Shown: piece after piece, positions 16,067-24,901 of the stretch
Layout: each line of letters starts with the position of its first letter
Numbering within the stretch: the first letter of the stretch is position 1
Source: Rhodobacterales bacterium HKCCE2091
GTDB lineage: Bacteria; Pseudomonadota; Alphaproteobacteria; Rhodobacterales; Rhodobacteraceae
Assembly: GCA_015689685.1 (NCBI GenBank)
Contig: WVSL01000005.1
Location: 186,001-250,000, forward strand
Direction: 5' to 3'
DNA: 64,000 bases
Position numbers and translations under genes: made by a program
Notes under the pieces: generated by a model
Databases searched by the model: none
The model's input: only the letters and a program-made list of their open reading frames with translations
Told to the model about the DNA's origin: nothing

Positions 16067-17908
16067 ATGCAGTTTCATCTCGACGGCGTGCGCCTTGGCG
16101 ATCCGGTGCTTCTGCCCGAGCGGGACCTGGAAGCGGGCGAGGACGTGGATGTGATCGTGGTCGGTTCGGGGCCGACCGGCCTGACCCTCGCCACGCAGCT
16201 CTGCGCCTTTCCGGGCCTCACCGTGCGGGTGCTCGAACGCAAGCCCGGCCCGCTGGAAATCGGGCAGGCCGACGGGATCGCGGTGCGGACGATGGAGATG
16301 TTCCAGGCATTCGGCTTCGCCGACCGCGTCGCGCGAGAGGCCTATTGGGTCAGCGAAACCGCGTTCTGGCGGCCGGATCCGGCGGATCCTGCCCGGATCA
16401 CCCGAACCGGCCGGATCGACGACGTGGAGGAGGGGCTGTCCGAGTTCCCGCACGTCATCCTGAACCAGGCGCGGGTCCATGACTTCTACCTGGAAAAGAT
16501 GGCGAAATCGCCGTCGCGGCTCGTCCCCGACTACGATTGCGCCGTGACCGGGATCACCGTCGACCGCGGGGCGGAGTACCCCGTGACGGTCGATTGCGAG
16601 CAGGGCGGGCAGCCCCGGCGGTTCCGCGCGCGCTACGTCGTCGGATGCGACGGGGCGCGATCGGTCGTACGGCGCGAGATCGGGCGCGAGCTGAAAGGGG
16701 ACAGTGCCAACCAGGCATGGGGCGTGATGGACGTGCTCTGCGTCACCGACTTTCCCGACATCCGGCTGAAATGCGCGATCCATTCCGCGGGCGAGGGCAG
16801 CCTGCTCATCATCCCGCGCGAAGGCGGGTACATGGTCCGGATGTATATCGAGATGGACAAGCTCCGCGAAGGCGAGCGGGTCGCGGGGCGAAACCTGACC
16901 GTCGACCAGCTCATCGCCGCGGCGGGCCGGATCTTCGCACCCTACACCCTGGACGTGAAGGAGGTCGCGTGGTGGTCCGTCTACGAGATCGGCCAGCGCC
17001 TGACCGACGCGTTCCACGACGATGACAACGACCCGCGCGTGTTCATCGCGGGCGATGCCTGCCACACCCATAGCCCCAAGGCGGGGCAGGGGATGAACAT
17101 GTCGATGCAGGACGCCTTCAACCTCGGCTGGAAGCTCGCCCATGTCCTGACCGGACGCGCCGCGCCCGACCTGCTCCGGTCCTACTCGGCCGAGCGGCAG
17201 GTGGTGGCGCAGCAGCTCATCGACTTCGACAGGGACATGGCGCGGCTGATCTCCGCCAAGCCGCGCATGACGCCGGACGGCGAGGGGGCGGATCCGGACG
17301 AGTTCCAGCGCTACTTCCAGCAGCAGGGGCGGTTCACCGCCGGGACGGCGATCACCTACGGCCCCTCCGACCTGACCGGCGGAACCGGGCACCAGGCGCT
17401 GGCATCGGGGTTCGAGGTCGGCACCCGGTTCCATTCCGCGCCGGTGATCCGGCTCGGCGACGCGAAGCCGATGCATCTTGGCCATGCCTTCGAAGCCGAC
17501 GGCCGTTGGCGCCTGCTCGCCTTCGAGGACACGGGCGGGGAGGGGCTGGACGCGCTCTGCCGCTGGCTTTCCGACGACTCGGATTCGCCGCTGCGGATTC
17601 ATACGCCCGACGATGCCGACCCGGACGCGGTGATCGACCTGCGGGCGGTCCTGCGGACGCCGCACCGGGACGTCGACCTCGGCACGCTTCCCCCGGCCCT
17701 CATGCCGCGGAAGGGCCGCTACGGTCTCGTCGACTACGAAAAGGTGTTCTGCCCGGATCCCCGCGCCGACATCTTCGCGATGCGCGGCATCGGCGCCTCG
17801 GGCGCGGCCGTCATCCTGCGGCCCGACGCGTATGTCGCCCATGTCCTGCCGCTCGGCGATCACGCGGGCATCGCGGCAGCCTTCGCGAAGGTCCTGCGTC
17901 CGGCTTGA
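16067..17908 (+). CDS. mobA: FAD-dependent aromatic hydroxylase, MobA-like (3-hydroxybenzoate 4-monooxygenase)
   Basis: 613 residues. An FAD-binding GxGxxG motif (VIVVGSGPTGLTLATQL), the CDGARSVVRREIG motif and the second FAD site GDACHTHSPKAGQGMN are all intact, and a C-terminal thioredoxin-like domain (from about 450) is typical of phenol 2-monooxygenase relatives. The N-terminus MQFHLDG, LSEFPHVILNQARVHD, GDSANQAWGVMDVL and WWSVYEIGQR match what I recall of Comamonas MobA, which converts 3-hydroxybenzoate to protocatechuate with NADPH and oxygen. The divergent MarR gene supports this. Substrate remains an inference; no ring-cleavage operon is in the window. Start set by the strong GGGGAGGAG site. 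Confidence 0.85.
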   Translation: MQFHLDGVRLGDPVLLPERDLEAGEDVDVIVVGSGPTGLTLATQLCAFPGLTVRVLERKPGPLEIGQADGIAVRTMEMFQAFGFADRVAREAYWVSETAFWRPDPADPARITRTGRIDDVEEGLSEFPHVILNQARVHDFYLEKMAKSPSRLVPDYDCAVTGITVDRGAEYPVTVDCEQGGQPRRFRARYVVGCDGARSVVRREIGRELKGDSANQAWGVMDVLCVTDFPDIRLKCAIHSAGEGSLLIIPREGGYMVRMYIEMDKLREGERVAGRNLTVDQLIAAAGRIFAPYTLDVKEVAWWSVYEIGQRLTDAFHDDDNDPRVFIAGDACHTHSPKAGQGMNMSMQDAFNLGWKLAHVLTGRAAPDLLRSYSAERQVVAQQLIDFDRDMARLISAKPRMTPDGEGADPDEFQRYFQQQGRFTAGTAITYGPSDLTGGTGHQALASGFEVGTRFHSAPVIRLGDAKPMHLGHAFEADGRWRLLAFEDTGGEGLDALCRWLSDDSDSPLRIHTPDDADPDAVIDLRAVLRTPHRDVDLGTLPPALMPRKGRYGLVDYEKVFCPDPRADIFAMRGIGASGAAVILRPDAYVAHVLPLGDHAGIAAAFAKVLRPA

Positions 17909-17968
17909 CAGGCGCTGCGGGGACGGGTCTGTCCGGGGACGATCCGCCCTGACCGAAAGGCCCCCCCG

Positions 17969-18814
17969 ATGCCCGTATCCGAGGCCAGTATCGCCGCGCT
18001 GATCGACGGCGTGCGAGAAACCGCGCGCCGCGAGATCATGCCGCGATTCCGCAATCTCGACGCCGCCGAGATCGGCACCAAGTCCGCGCCGGACGACCTC
18101 GTGACCGTCGCGGACCAGGCGTCGGAGGCGGCCATCACGGACATCGCGCGCCGGATCTTCCCCGGCGTCGAGGTGGTCGGCGAGGAGGCGGTGGCGGAAA
18201 ATCCCGCGCTGCTTGACCGGATCGAGGGGGCGGAGACCTGCGTCATCGTCGACCCGATCGACGGCACGCTCAACTTCGTCGAGGGCATCTCGGTCTTCGG
18301 CGTCATCGTCGCGGTGGTGGAGCGGGGCGAGACGCAGTTCGGCCTGCTCTACGACCCGGTGAACGACGACTGGGTCGCGGGCGCGAAGGGGCAGGGGGCG
18401 TGGTTCGGGCGGCCGGACGGCACGCGGCGACCGCTTCGCACCCGCGCGGCGCCGGTTCCGGCGGCCGCGACCGGGCTCCTCGGCCTGCGGCTCTATGCAC
18501 CGGAATACCGCGGACGGCTCATGGACGCCTATTCCGGGTTCCGCCTCGTGCGGGCGCTCGGCGCCTCCTGCCACGACTACCGGCAGGTGGCGATGGGACA
18601 GACCGACTTCGCGGTTTCGGCGGGGATGAAGCCCTGGGACCACGCGGCTGGCGTGCTGATCCTGGAAGAGGCGGGGGGCGCGGTGCAGGTCGGGGAGGGC
18701 GGCCGCTACGCGCCGCACCTGAGCGAGGGGCCGATCCTCGCGACCGGGGATGCCACGCTGCTTCCGGCCATCGCGGCGGCGCAGGCCGTGGTACCGGGCA
18801 GCCGCGTGGGCTAA
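17969..18814 (+). CDS. Inositol monophosphatase/bisphosphate nucleotidase family protein
   Basis: 281 residues. The metal-dependent phosphatase motifs are complete: the Glu pair in VGEEAVAEN, the DPIDGTLNF motif (VDPIDGTLNFVEG) and the late Asp in KPWDHAAGVL. Family members remove phosphate from inositol phosphates, 3'-phosphoadenosine compounds or histidinol phosphate; which one is not decidable here. It follows the hydroxylase gene by 60 bases on the same strand and may be co-transcribed, but no functional link is evident. Its end is 9 bases from the convergent metalloprotease gene, with no terminator between them. Confidence 0.9.
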   Translation: MPVSEASIAALIDGVRETARREIMPRFRNLDAAEIGTKSAPDDLVTVADQASEAAITDIARRIFPGVEVVGEEAVAENPALLDRIEGAETCVIVDPIDGTLNFVEGISVFGVIVAVVERGETQFGLLYDPVNDDWVAGAKGQGAWFGRPDGTRRPLRTRAAPVPAAATGLLGLRLYAPEYRGRLMDAYSGFRLVRALGASCHDYRQVAMGQTDFAVSAGMKPWDHAAGVLILEEAGGAVQVGEGGRYAPHLSEGPILATGDATLLPAIAAAQAVVPGSRVG

Positions 18815-18823
18815 GCCGCCGGG

Positions 18824-21688
18824 TCAGGCGAACAGGAAATCGTCGCCGTCGAGCGCCGTCCGGTCGCCTGCCTCGATGCCGAGCAGCAGGAGCGACGATC
18901 CGCCGTGGGCGACCGTGATGTCGTAGCGGCCCGTCCCCGCGTTCAGGACCTCGGTCACCGCCAGGTCGCCGAAGCCGCCCGCGCCCCAGGTCGCGATGTC
19001 GAGCAGGTCCGCACCGACCTCGAAATCCGTGACCGTGTCCTCCGCGCCACCAGCCTCGAAGACGAAGCGATCCGCACCGCCGCCGCCGGTCAGCGTGTCG
19101 GCCCCGCCGCGCCCCGCGATCACGTCGTCGCCGCTCGCGCCGATGATCCAGTTCGCGTTGCCGTCGCCCGACAGGGTGTCGGCATGGTTGCTGCCCTGGA
19201 GATCCTCGATGCTAAAATAGCGGTCGCCCGTGGCCTCGCCGCTATTGGCGCTGCTGTCGGCCAGGTCGGCCGTCACGCCCTGGGTCGCGGTCCAGTAGGC
19301 GACCCGGTCGCGCCCCGCGCCGCCGTCGAGCCGGTCGCCGCCCCACCCGCCGAGAAGGATGTCGTCGCCGTCCTGCCCCCAGAGCCCGTCGGCCCCGCCG
19401 CGCCCGTGCAGGACATCGTTCCCGGCACCGCCCCAGACGCGGTTGGCGGCGTTGTCCCCGCGCAGGTCGTCGCCGAGGCCCGATCCCTGCAGGTCCTCGA
19501 TGTCGCGGTAGCGGTCGCCCGCGGCCTCGCCCGTGTTCGCGGATTCGACCATCAGGTCGGCGGTGACCGGGGCGATGGCCGACCAGTACGCGGCCCGGTC
19601 GCGGCCGGCACCACCGTCCAGGAGGTCGCCGCCCACGCCGCCGACGAGGATGTCGTCGCCGTCCTGCCCCCAGAGTCCGTCGGCCCCGGCACGTCCGTAG
19701 ATCACGTCGCTGCCCGCGCCGCCCCAGATCCGGTTGCCGCCGTGGTTGCCGCGCAGGTCGTCGCCGTGGGCGGAGCCCTGCAGGTCCTCGATGCTGGCAT
19801 AGCTGTCGCCGTAGGCTTCCCCGGTGCTGATGCCGCGGAAGATCAGGTCGGCGAGGACGCCGGTTTCGGCCATCCAGTAGGACGCCCGGTCGATCCCGGC
19901 GCCGCCGTCGATTCGGTCGCTGCCCGCGCCGCCGACGAGGATGTCGTCGCCGTCCTCGCCTTCCAGGACGTCGTTGCCGCCGCGCCCGTAGATGACGTCC
20001 GCGCCGTCGCCGCCGTGAAGCCAGTTCTCGCTGTCGCTGCCGCGCAATTCGTCGTCGAAGCCGCTGCCGATCAGGCCCTCGATCCCGACATAGACGTCCA
20101 TCGCCGCGCCAAGCGCGTTCTGGCCCTGGTAGGCGAGGTCGGCGAGCACGCCCGCGGCCTCTTCGGAATAAGCGGCGTAGTCGATCCCGATCCCGCCTTC
20201 GAGCCGGTCGGACCCGGCGCCGCCGTGCAAGGTGTCGTCGCCGCTGCCGCCGCTCAGCGTATCGTTGCCCGTGTTGCCGCGAAGCGTGTTGCCCGCGCCG
20301 TTGCCGATCACGCTGTCGTTGCCCGAGCCGGCGGCGTAATCCTCGATCACGGTTCCGCGGGCGATCACGAGGTTCCCGGTCAGCCCGTAAACCGACGAGA
20401 TCGACTCCGCCGTCAGGCGCACGGACTGCGCCTGCGTATCGTTCGAGAAGTCGATCAGGTCGTGCCCGCCGACATCGTAGATCGTCATGGCGGAGCCGGG
20501 ATTGCCGTCGAGGTAGTCCATCGGGTCGCTGCCGCCCGAGACCGCGTCGAAGAACAGCCCGAGATAGCCGCCGAAGGCACCAAGGCTCGATCCCGCGTAA
20601 GTATCGGACCAGCTGTGGCCGACACCGTAGACCGTCGCCCCCGCGGTCGGCGACGTGGTGGCGTCGGGGGTGCCGTAAAGGGACTGCAGCGCGACGATGT
20701 CGACGGCCATCGGCGTGACCGGGTAAGCGAGGCTGGCCGAGACCGAGGTGTTCTCGGACTGGCTGAAGTAGGACATCACCGAAAGCTGGTAGCTGTCGTT
20801 CGCGAAGGTCGCGTCGGACGGGTAGCTCGCCGCGCCGTTGTAGCTGCCCTGGTGACCGAGCCCGAGCGCGTGGCCGATTTCGTGGATGTAGGTGAGGAAG
20901 GTGTAGTCGTCGAGCTGTGTGCCGTAGCTCGACAGCCAGCCGGAGTTGACGTTGACATAGGCGCTGGTCGACTGCCCGCCGTAGCCGGAATAGCCCGCGA
21001 AGGCGCCGGACTGGTCGTCGGTGAAGTCGATCACGGCCTCGTATGCGGTGGCGACCACGTCGAACCGCAGGTCCGCGACCGCCTCGATCGCCTGCAACGC
21101 CCACATCGCGAGCCGCTGCCCGGCCTGGGTCAGGTCGCCGAGGTGAACGCTGATCGGCTCGGCATTGGCGAAGCTGTGGCTGGTCCCGCCCCAGTAACCG
21201 TGGGTCAGGAAGGTCGCCATCTGGTCGAGCGTGCCGCTGTCGATGCCGCCGTCGTCGATGGCGGCGGTGAGTATGTAGTCACCGGTATAGGCGTCGTCCC
21301 ACGCGCCGATGTCGAGGTAGTAGGTGCCGGTCGCGGCCGCGGTATAGGTCATCAGCGCGTTCCGCCCCGGCCCGCTGTCGTCGTCCTCCGCGATCAGGCG
21401 GCCGTTGCCGTCGCGCAGCCGCAGGATCGGGTCGATCAGCGCGGCGGCGCCGGTCCCGTCGGCGGCGATGTCGTAGGTCTGGCCCTCGACCAGGTGGATC
21501 GCCACCCAGTCCCGGTCGCCGATGTGACCGATCCCGCCGAGAAACGCGTCACCCGCCGCCATGCCGTAGACCGTGCCGGTATCGCCCGCCGCGTCGGCAC
21601 CCGCGACCTCGGTAATGGTCGCGCCGGCGGCCTCGGCGTTCGGGCATTCGTCGGCGGGGGCGCCGAGGGACTGGCAGATCTCACACAT
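18824..21688 (-). CDS. Serralysin-like RTX metalloprotease, probably type I secreted
   Basis: 954 residues with no N-terminal signal peptide. Residues 20-145 resemble a pre-peptidase (PPC) beta domain. Residues 150-420 are an M10 metzincin-type protease with the zinc motif [11 protein letters not shown] (His269, Glu270, His273, His279) and a Met-turn (SVMSYF, Met305). Residues 450-860 are RTX calcium-binding nonapeptides organised in four 97-residue modules. The C-terminus ends GDDFLFA, compatible with a type I secretion signal. Proteins of this type are exported in one step and fold on binding external calcium. A type I ABC exporter and adaptor lie at 35.0-38.2 kb and could export it. The SARP-like regulator immediately upstream is on the same strand. 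Confidence 0.92.
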   Translation of the reverse strand: MCEICQSLGAPADECPNAEAAGATITEVAGADAAGDTGTVYGMAAGDAFLGGIGHIGDRDWVAIHLVEGQTYDIAADGTGAAALIDPILRLRDGNGRLIAEDDDSGPGRNALMTYTAAATGTYYLDIGAWDDAYTGDYILTAAIDDGGIDSGTLDQMATFLTHGYWGGTSHSFANAEPISVHLGDLTQAGQRLAMWALQAIEAVADLRFDVVATAYEAVIDFTDDQSGAFAGYSGYGGQSTSAYVNVNSGWLSSYGTQLDDYTFLTYIHEIGHALGLGHQGSYNGAASYPSDATFANDSYQLSVMSYFSQSENTSVSASLAYPVTPMAVDIVALQSLYGTPDATTSPTAGATVYGVGHSWSDTYAGSSLGAFGGYLGLFFDAVSGGSDPMDYLDGNPGSAMTIYDVGGHDLIDFSNDTQAQSVRLTAESISSVYGLTGNLVIARGTVIEDYAAGSGNDSVIGNGAGNTLRGNTGNDTLSGGSGDDTLHGGAGSDRLEGGIGIDYAAYSEEAAGVLADLAYQGQNALGAAMDVYVGIEGLIGSGFDDELRGSDSENWLHGGDGADVIYGRGGNDVLEGEDGDDILVGGAGSDRIDGGAGIDRASYWMAETGVLADLIFRGISTGEAYGDSYASIEDLQGSAHGDDLRGNHGGNRIWGGAGSDVIYGRAGADGLWGQDGDDILVGGVGGDLLDGGAGRDRAAYWSAIAPVTADLMVESANTGEAAGDRYRDIEDLQGSGLGDDLRGDNAANRVWGGAGNDVLHGRGGADGLWGQDGDDILLGGWGGDRLDGGAGRDRVAYWTATQGVTADLADSSANSGEATGDRYFSIEDLQGSNHADTLSGDGNANWIIGASGDDVIAGRGGADTLTGGGGADRFVFEAGGAEDTVTDFEVGADLLDIATWGAGGFGDLAVTEVLNAGTGRYDITVAHGGSSLLLLGIEAGDRTALDGDDFLFA
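19067..20231 (-). repeat. Four tandem 291-bp RTX modules inside the metalloprotease gene
   Basis: A landmark, the GATGTCGTCGCCG-like stretch, occurs at 19358, 19649, 19940 and (as GGTGTCG) 20231, each exactly 291 bases apart, or 97 codons. Each module holds RTX nonapeptides (GGAGxDRLDGG) plus a non-RTX insert (AYWxA ... VTADL ... IEDLQGS). The unbroken period shows duplication in whole modules without indels. Confidence 0.85.
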
Positions 21689-21830
21689 GGCAGGGAACCG
21701 GGGTCATGGTCGTCGCAGGTGCAAGAGTGCCGCGCCGCCGCGGGCCGCCGGTTGGCCGGATTGGGGCCGCCGCGGGGCAAGAGGGCTTAATTTTCGATGA
21801 AGTCCGCGCGCGCCGCTTGGGTGCGGGGCG

Positions 21831-23471
21831 TCACTCGGCGGCGGTGGCCAGCGCCTTGCCGATCAGCGGCGACCGCCGCAGCGTCGCGGCGGGATATGCG
21901 GGGTCGTCGCGCACCCGCAGGAGCGAGAAGTCCGGCTCCAGCCGGCGCAGCATGGCCAGCGTCCGCTCCGCCTGGGCATGGCGGCCGGCGGCGCGGTGCA
22001 GCACGTAGAGATGCCGCATCGGCGCGCGGAACGCGGGGGCGCGGGCATAGGCGGCCTGGTAGTGCGACCCTGCCTCGTCGTAGCGGCCAAGCGCCATCGC
22101 GGCGAGACCTGCGAGCGCCTGCCACCAGGGCTGGAAGCTCGACCGGGCGGCGATCCGGGCGCCCGTGCGCGCGGAGGCCAGGGCCTCCTCCAGCCGGCCC
22201 GCGCGAAGATGCGCGCCGGAGATTGCGGCATGGCTGAACGCGTTGTGGGGGCTGGCGGCCAGCGCGCCCTCCGCCAGCGCGGTGCCGAGTTCCGGGTCGC
22301 CGTCCAGCATCACCCGGATCTGCGACACGAGCGCGAGCACCAGCGGGTTGCTGTCGCCGAACTCCATCGCGCGCCGGGCGTATTCGTCGGCCTCGTCCGC
22401 GAGCCGTTGCCAGTCGCCGCCGGTGCGCTCCACCGCCGCGATCTGGCAGAGCTGCGCGCGCCAGGCATAGGCGCGGGAATTGGGTGCGGCGTCGATCACC
22501 TCGGACAGGATCTTATCGGCTTCCGCCACCCGGGTCCGGTCGAAGGTGAACATCGCCCGCATGGCCTGGGCCATCCTCGCGTCGACCCAGACCATCTCCG
22601 CGCCCTGCTGGCGCGGCAGGCGGGCGGCGGCATCGACGGCGGCATCGGCGGCCTGGAACACGATCTGCGGGAACTCGTCCGAGGTCAGGCTTTCGGCGGC
22701 GTCGCCCGACAGCATCATGCCGCGCGACCAGTAGACCTTGCCCGACTGGCTGTCGCTCAGCGCGACGCGGACGTGGCTCTGGCCGGGGGCGGGCAGGCAA
22801 TGGACGGCGATGGTGAACCCGCGTTCGGGCAGGGTGATCTCGGTGCCGTTCTCGCCCGCGGCGAAGATCTCCACCGCGGCGAATTCCGACACCAGCCCGC
22901 CGATCGCGTCCGCGATGGCGTGGCCGAGGAACCCCGCGGGCGTCGCCGCGTCCATCCCGGGGGCGAGGATCAGGGGCAGCGCGCCGCCGGATCCGGACAG
23001 TAGCATCCCGGGCGCGCTGACAGCGCTGGTCGTCTCGGTGCGGTGGCGCAGTTCGACCCCGCCGCGGATCGCGCGTTCCTGCCGTAGCCAGTCCTCGAAG
23101 GCCGGGTCCATGATGTCGAAGCCTTCAAGGAAATCGCGGCCCTGCGCCTGCGCCTCCGCGTCGGCCTCGGTATCGGTCTCGATCCCGCCGATCCAGACCG
23201 ATTCACGGTCGGCGCCGAGACGGTGCGATTCCGGCCCGAGCGCGCGACGGATCTGCATCAATGCCTGCCGGAGCGACCCCGCGGCCTGTTCCGGACCGCG
23301 GTCGGACCAGAGCCGGCTTTCCAGCCAGCGCCGCGCCCGCCGCCGCTCGGGAACCGAGACGAGCATCGCCAGCACCGCCCGCGCCTTGGCTGCGCGCGGC
23401 GTGCGGTCGATGCCGCTGGCATCGACAAGCCGGAATGCCCCGACTGTCTGCAGACGCATGTTGTCACCCAT
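21831..23471 (-). CDS. SARP-like (BTAD) regulator with TPR-rich C-terminus
   Basis: 546 residues from the chosen Met (MGDNMRLQTVGAFRL); a second Met four residues on is equally likely. Residues 1-95 resemble the OmpR-like winged-helix half of SARP regulators (TPRAAKARAVLAMLVSV, RRWLESRLWSDRGPEQAAGS), followed by a bacterial-transcription-activation helical region. A middle segment (about 180-330) resembles the adenylate-cyclase-associated region found in similar proteins, and the C-terminal 200 residues are TPR-like helices. Such proteins usually activate nearby genes. It is directly upstream of the metalloprotease on the same strand (142-base gap), so that gene is the likely target. DNA targets and signals are unknown. 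Confidence 0.78.
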   Translation of the reverse strand: MGDNMRLQTVGAFRLVDASGIDRTPRAAKARAVLAMLVSVPERRRARRWLESRLWSDRGPEQAAGSLRQALMQIRRALGPESHRLGADRESVWIGGIETDTEADAEAQAQGRDFLEGFDIMDPAFEDWLRQERAIRGGVELRHRTETTSAVSAPGMLLSGSGGALPLILAPGMDAATPAGFLGHAIADAIGGLVSEFAAVEIFAAGENGTEITLPERGFTIAVHCLPAPGQSHVRVALSDSQSGKVYWSRGMMLSGDAAESLTSDEFPQIVFQAADAAVDAAARLPRQQGAEMVWVDARMAQAMRAMFTFDRTRVAEADKILSEVIDAAPNSRAYAWRAQLCQIAAVERTGGDWQRLADEADEYARRAMEFGDSNPLVLALVSQIRVMLDGDPELGTALAEGALAASPHNAFSHAAISGAHLRAGRLEEALASARTGARIAARSSFQPWWQALAGLAAMALGRYDEAGSHYQAAYARAPAFRAPMRHLYVLHRAAGRHAQAERTLAMLRRLEPDFSLLRVRDDPAYPAATLRRSPLIGKALATAAE

Positions 23472-23623
23472 CCGAGCCGTCCGCTCGTTCCCGACTATGC
23501 CGCCGGTACGCGTGAAATGCACGTGAATCCCGCGCCTTGGCACGAGAAAACCCTTGCCGCAGACCCCTGGTTTCCGCTGTTCTGACAAAGAATTCGGCAG
23601 GCGGACGATGGGGGGATGAAAAC

Positions 23624-24847
23624 ATGGCCGGTCTGGGCGTTCACGGGGTACACGGCGTGCACGGGGTGCATGGCGTTCACGGGGTTCACGGAGTGCATGG
23701 CGTGCACGGGGTCCACGGCGTCCACGCCGAGGGCGGCGAATCCGGCTCGCTCAGTTCCGGCCTGACCTTCACCGCCGAGGCGCTGACCGGCTACTGGGAC
23801 GGCGGTCCCGCGCCCGCGGGCTACTGGACCGGGGCCTCCACCTTCGGCCCGCCGGCCGACCGGTCGATCGAACTCCGGCGGCTCGACTGCCTCGAACCCG
23901 CGGCGCGGATCAACGTGCTCGGCAGCGAGGCGATGGGGCTCTTCGACGTCGCGCCCGACGGGACCGAGATCGCGCTCTATGCCACGCAGGGCGCGGCCGG
24001 GACGCGCACCCGGATCCTGTCCCTCGCGCCGCCCGACCTGGCGGCGCTCGGCGAGCAGCTGAAATGGCTGCGCATGGCCGCGGACCTGCGTTCGGACCGG
24101 ATGAACGAGATCATGATGCAGAAGGGCGACATGCTGTCCTTCTTCGGATCGCAGCAGCACCTGAACCTCTACGGCAAACGCTGGACCGCGATCCTGTTGC
24201 ACGCGCTTTACATCACCGTCGCGGCGCAGGAACAGCGGATCAAGCATCTCTGCACCGTGCCGCGGCCGATCGACCTTGCCCCGCAGGTGCAACCGATCAT
24301 CCAGACGCCGGGGCATTCGAGCTACCCGTCCGGCCATGCGACCGAGTCGATGGCCTTCGCGGTGATGCTCGCGGCACTCCGCTACACCGCGGGTCCGGGT
24401 GCGGCCCCGGGTGCGCCCGCCTTCCCGGCCTGGTTCATGGGCGAACTGGCCAAGACCGAGGCGCAGCAGGCCGCCGATCCCGGTCCCGACTGGCTGGTGC
24501 TGCTCCTGCGCCTCGCGGTCCGGATCGCCGAGAACCGCACCGTCGCGGGCGTGCATTTCCCGGTCGACAGCGCCCACGGCGCGCTCATCGGCATGGCCTG
24601 CACGCTCGGCTTCGTCGGACATTGCACGGGGCAGGGCGATCTGCCGACCTTCAATGTCAGCGGCAATACCTGGGTCGACGATTGCGAGGATTTCACCCTC
24701 GCGCTCTGGCGCGACGCGATGACCGGCAGCGGAAACCTCAAGCCGACCGGCGCATGGACCCCCGCGCCGAACGCGACCTGGCAGGGGCTGCCCGCGGTGT
24801 GGGACGCGGCCCTGAAGGAATGGCAGAACGAGGACGTCTTCGCCTGA
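23624..24847 (+). CDS. Vanadium haloperoxidase/PAP2-superfamily protein with N-terminal (GVH)10
   Basis: 407 residues from an ATG with GGGGGG upstream. Residues 5-34 are ten perfect Gly-Val-His repeats, a very rare sequence. The rest contains the complete acid-phosphatase/vanadate-binding signature: Lys207 and Arg214-Pro (KHLCTVPRP), the PSGH motif at 235-238, and Arg305 with His311 and Asp315 (RTVAGVHFPVD). This set is shared by vanadium haloperoxidases and PAP2 phosphatases; the soluble character (no membrane helices) and length favour the haloperoxidase-like group. There is no signal peptide. It is divergent from the SARP-like regulator (about 150 bases) and convergent with the subtilase gene. 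Whether it halogenates or dephosphorylates is unknown. Confidence 0.85.
   Translation: MAGLGVHGVHGVHGVHGVHGVHGVHGVHGVHGVHAEGGESGSLSSGLTFTAEALTGYWDGGPAPAGYWTGASTFGPPADRSIELRRLDCLEPAARINVLGSEAMGLFDVAPDGTEIALYATQGAAGTRTRILSLAPPDLAALGEQLKWLRMAADLRSDRMNEIMMQKGDMLSFFGSQQHLNLYGKRWTAILLHALYITVAAQEQRIKHLCTVPRPIDLAPQVQPIIQTPGHSSYPSGHATESMAFAVMLAALRYTAGPGAAPGAPAFPAWFMGELAKTEAQQAADPGPDWLVLLLRLAVRIAENRTVAGVHFPVDSAHGALIGMACTLGFVGHCTGQGDLPTFNVSGNTWVDDCEDFTLALWRDAMTGSGNLKPTGAWTPAPNATWQGLPAVWDAALKEWQNEDVFA
23636..23725 (+). repeat. Ten 9-bp repeats encoding (Gly-Val-His)10
   Basis: Ten in-frame GGN-GTN-CAY units follow each other without interruption. Third bases vary (GTT, GTA, GTG, GTC; CAC, CAT; GGC, GGG, GGA) while the amino acids never change. 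That pattern suggests selection for the protein repeat rather than recent slippage. Confidence 0.95.
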
Positions 24848-24871
24848 CGCGAGACAATACCCGAGTTATCC

Positions 24872-24901
24872 ACCGGCCGCCCTGCGCGGCCGGTTTCGTT
24901 T
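24872..24901 (+). terminator. Rho-independent terminator of the haloperoxidase gene
   Basis: A 9-base-pair stem (ACCGGCCGC / GCGGCCGGT) with a 5-base loop (CCTGC) is followed by TTCGTTT. It lies between two convergent genes, the haloperoxidase (+) and the subtilase (-); the T-run is on the plus strand. Confidence 0.75.

Noticed and set aside
15494-18718. One large minus-strand open frame joining the MarR gene with the region opposite mobA
   Set aside because: Only the 154-residue MarR part has a family match and a sensible start; the rest is antisense to mobA and the phosphatase gene.
23636-23725. CRISPR-like or mini-satellite array
   Set aside because: Units are 9 bases without spacers and stay in frame as Gly-Val-His; this is a coding repeat.
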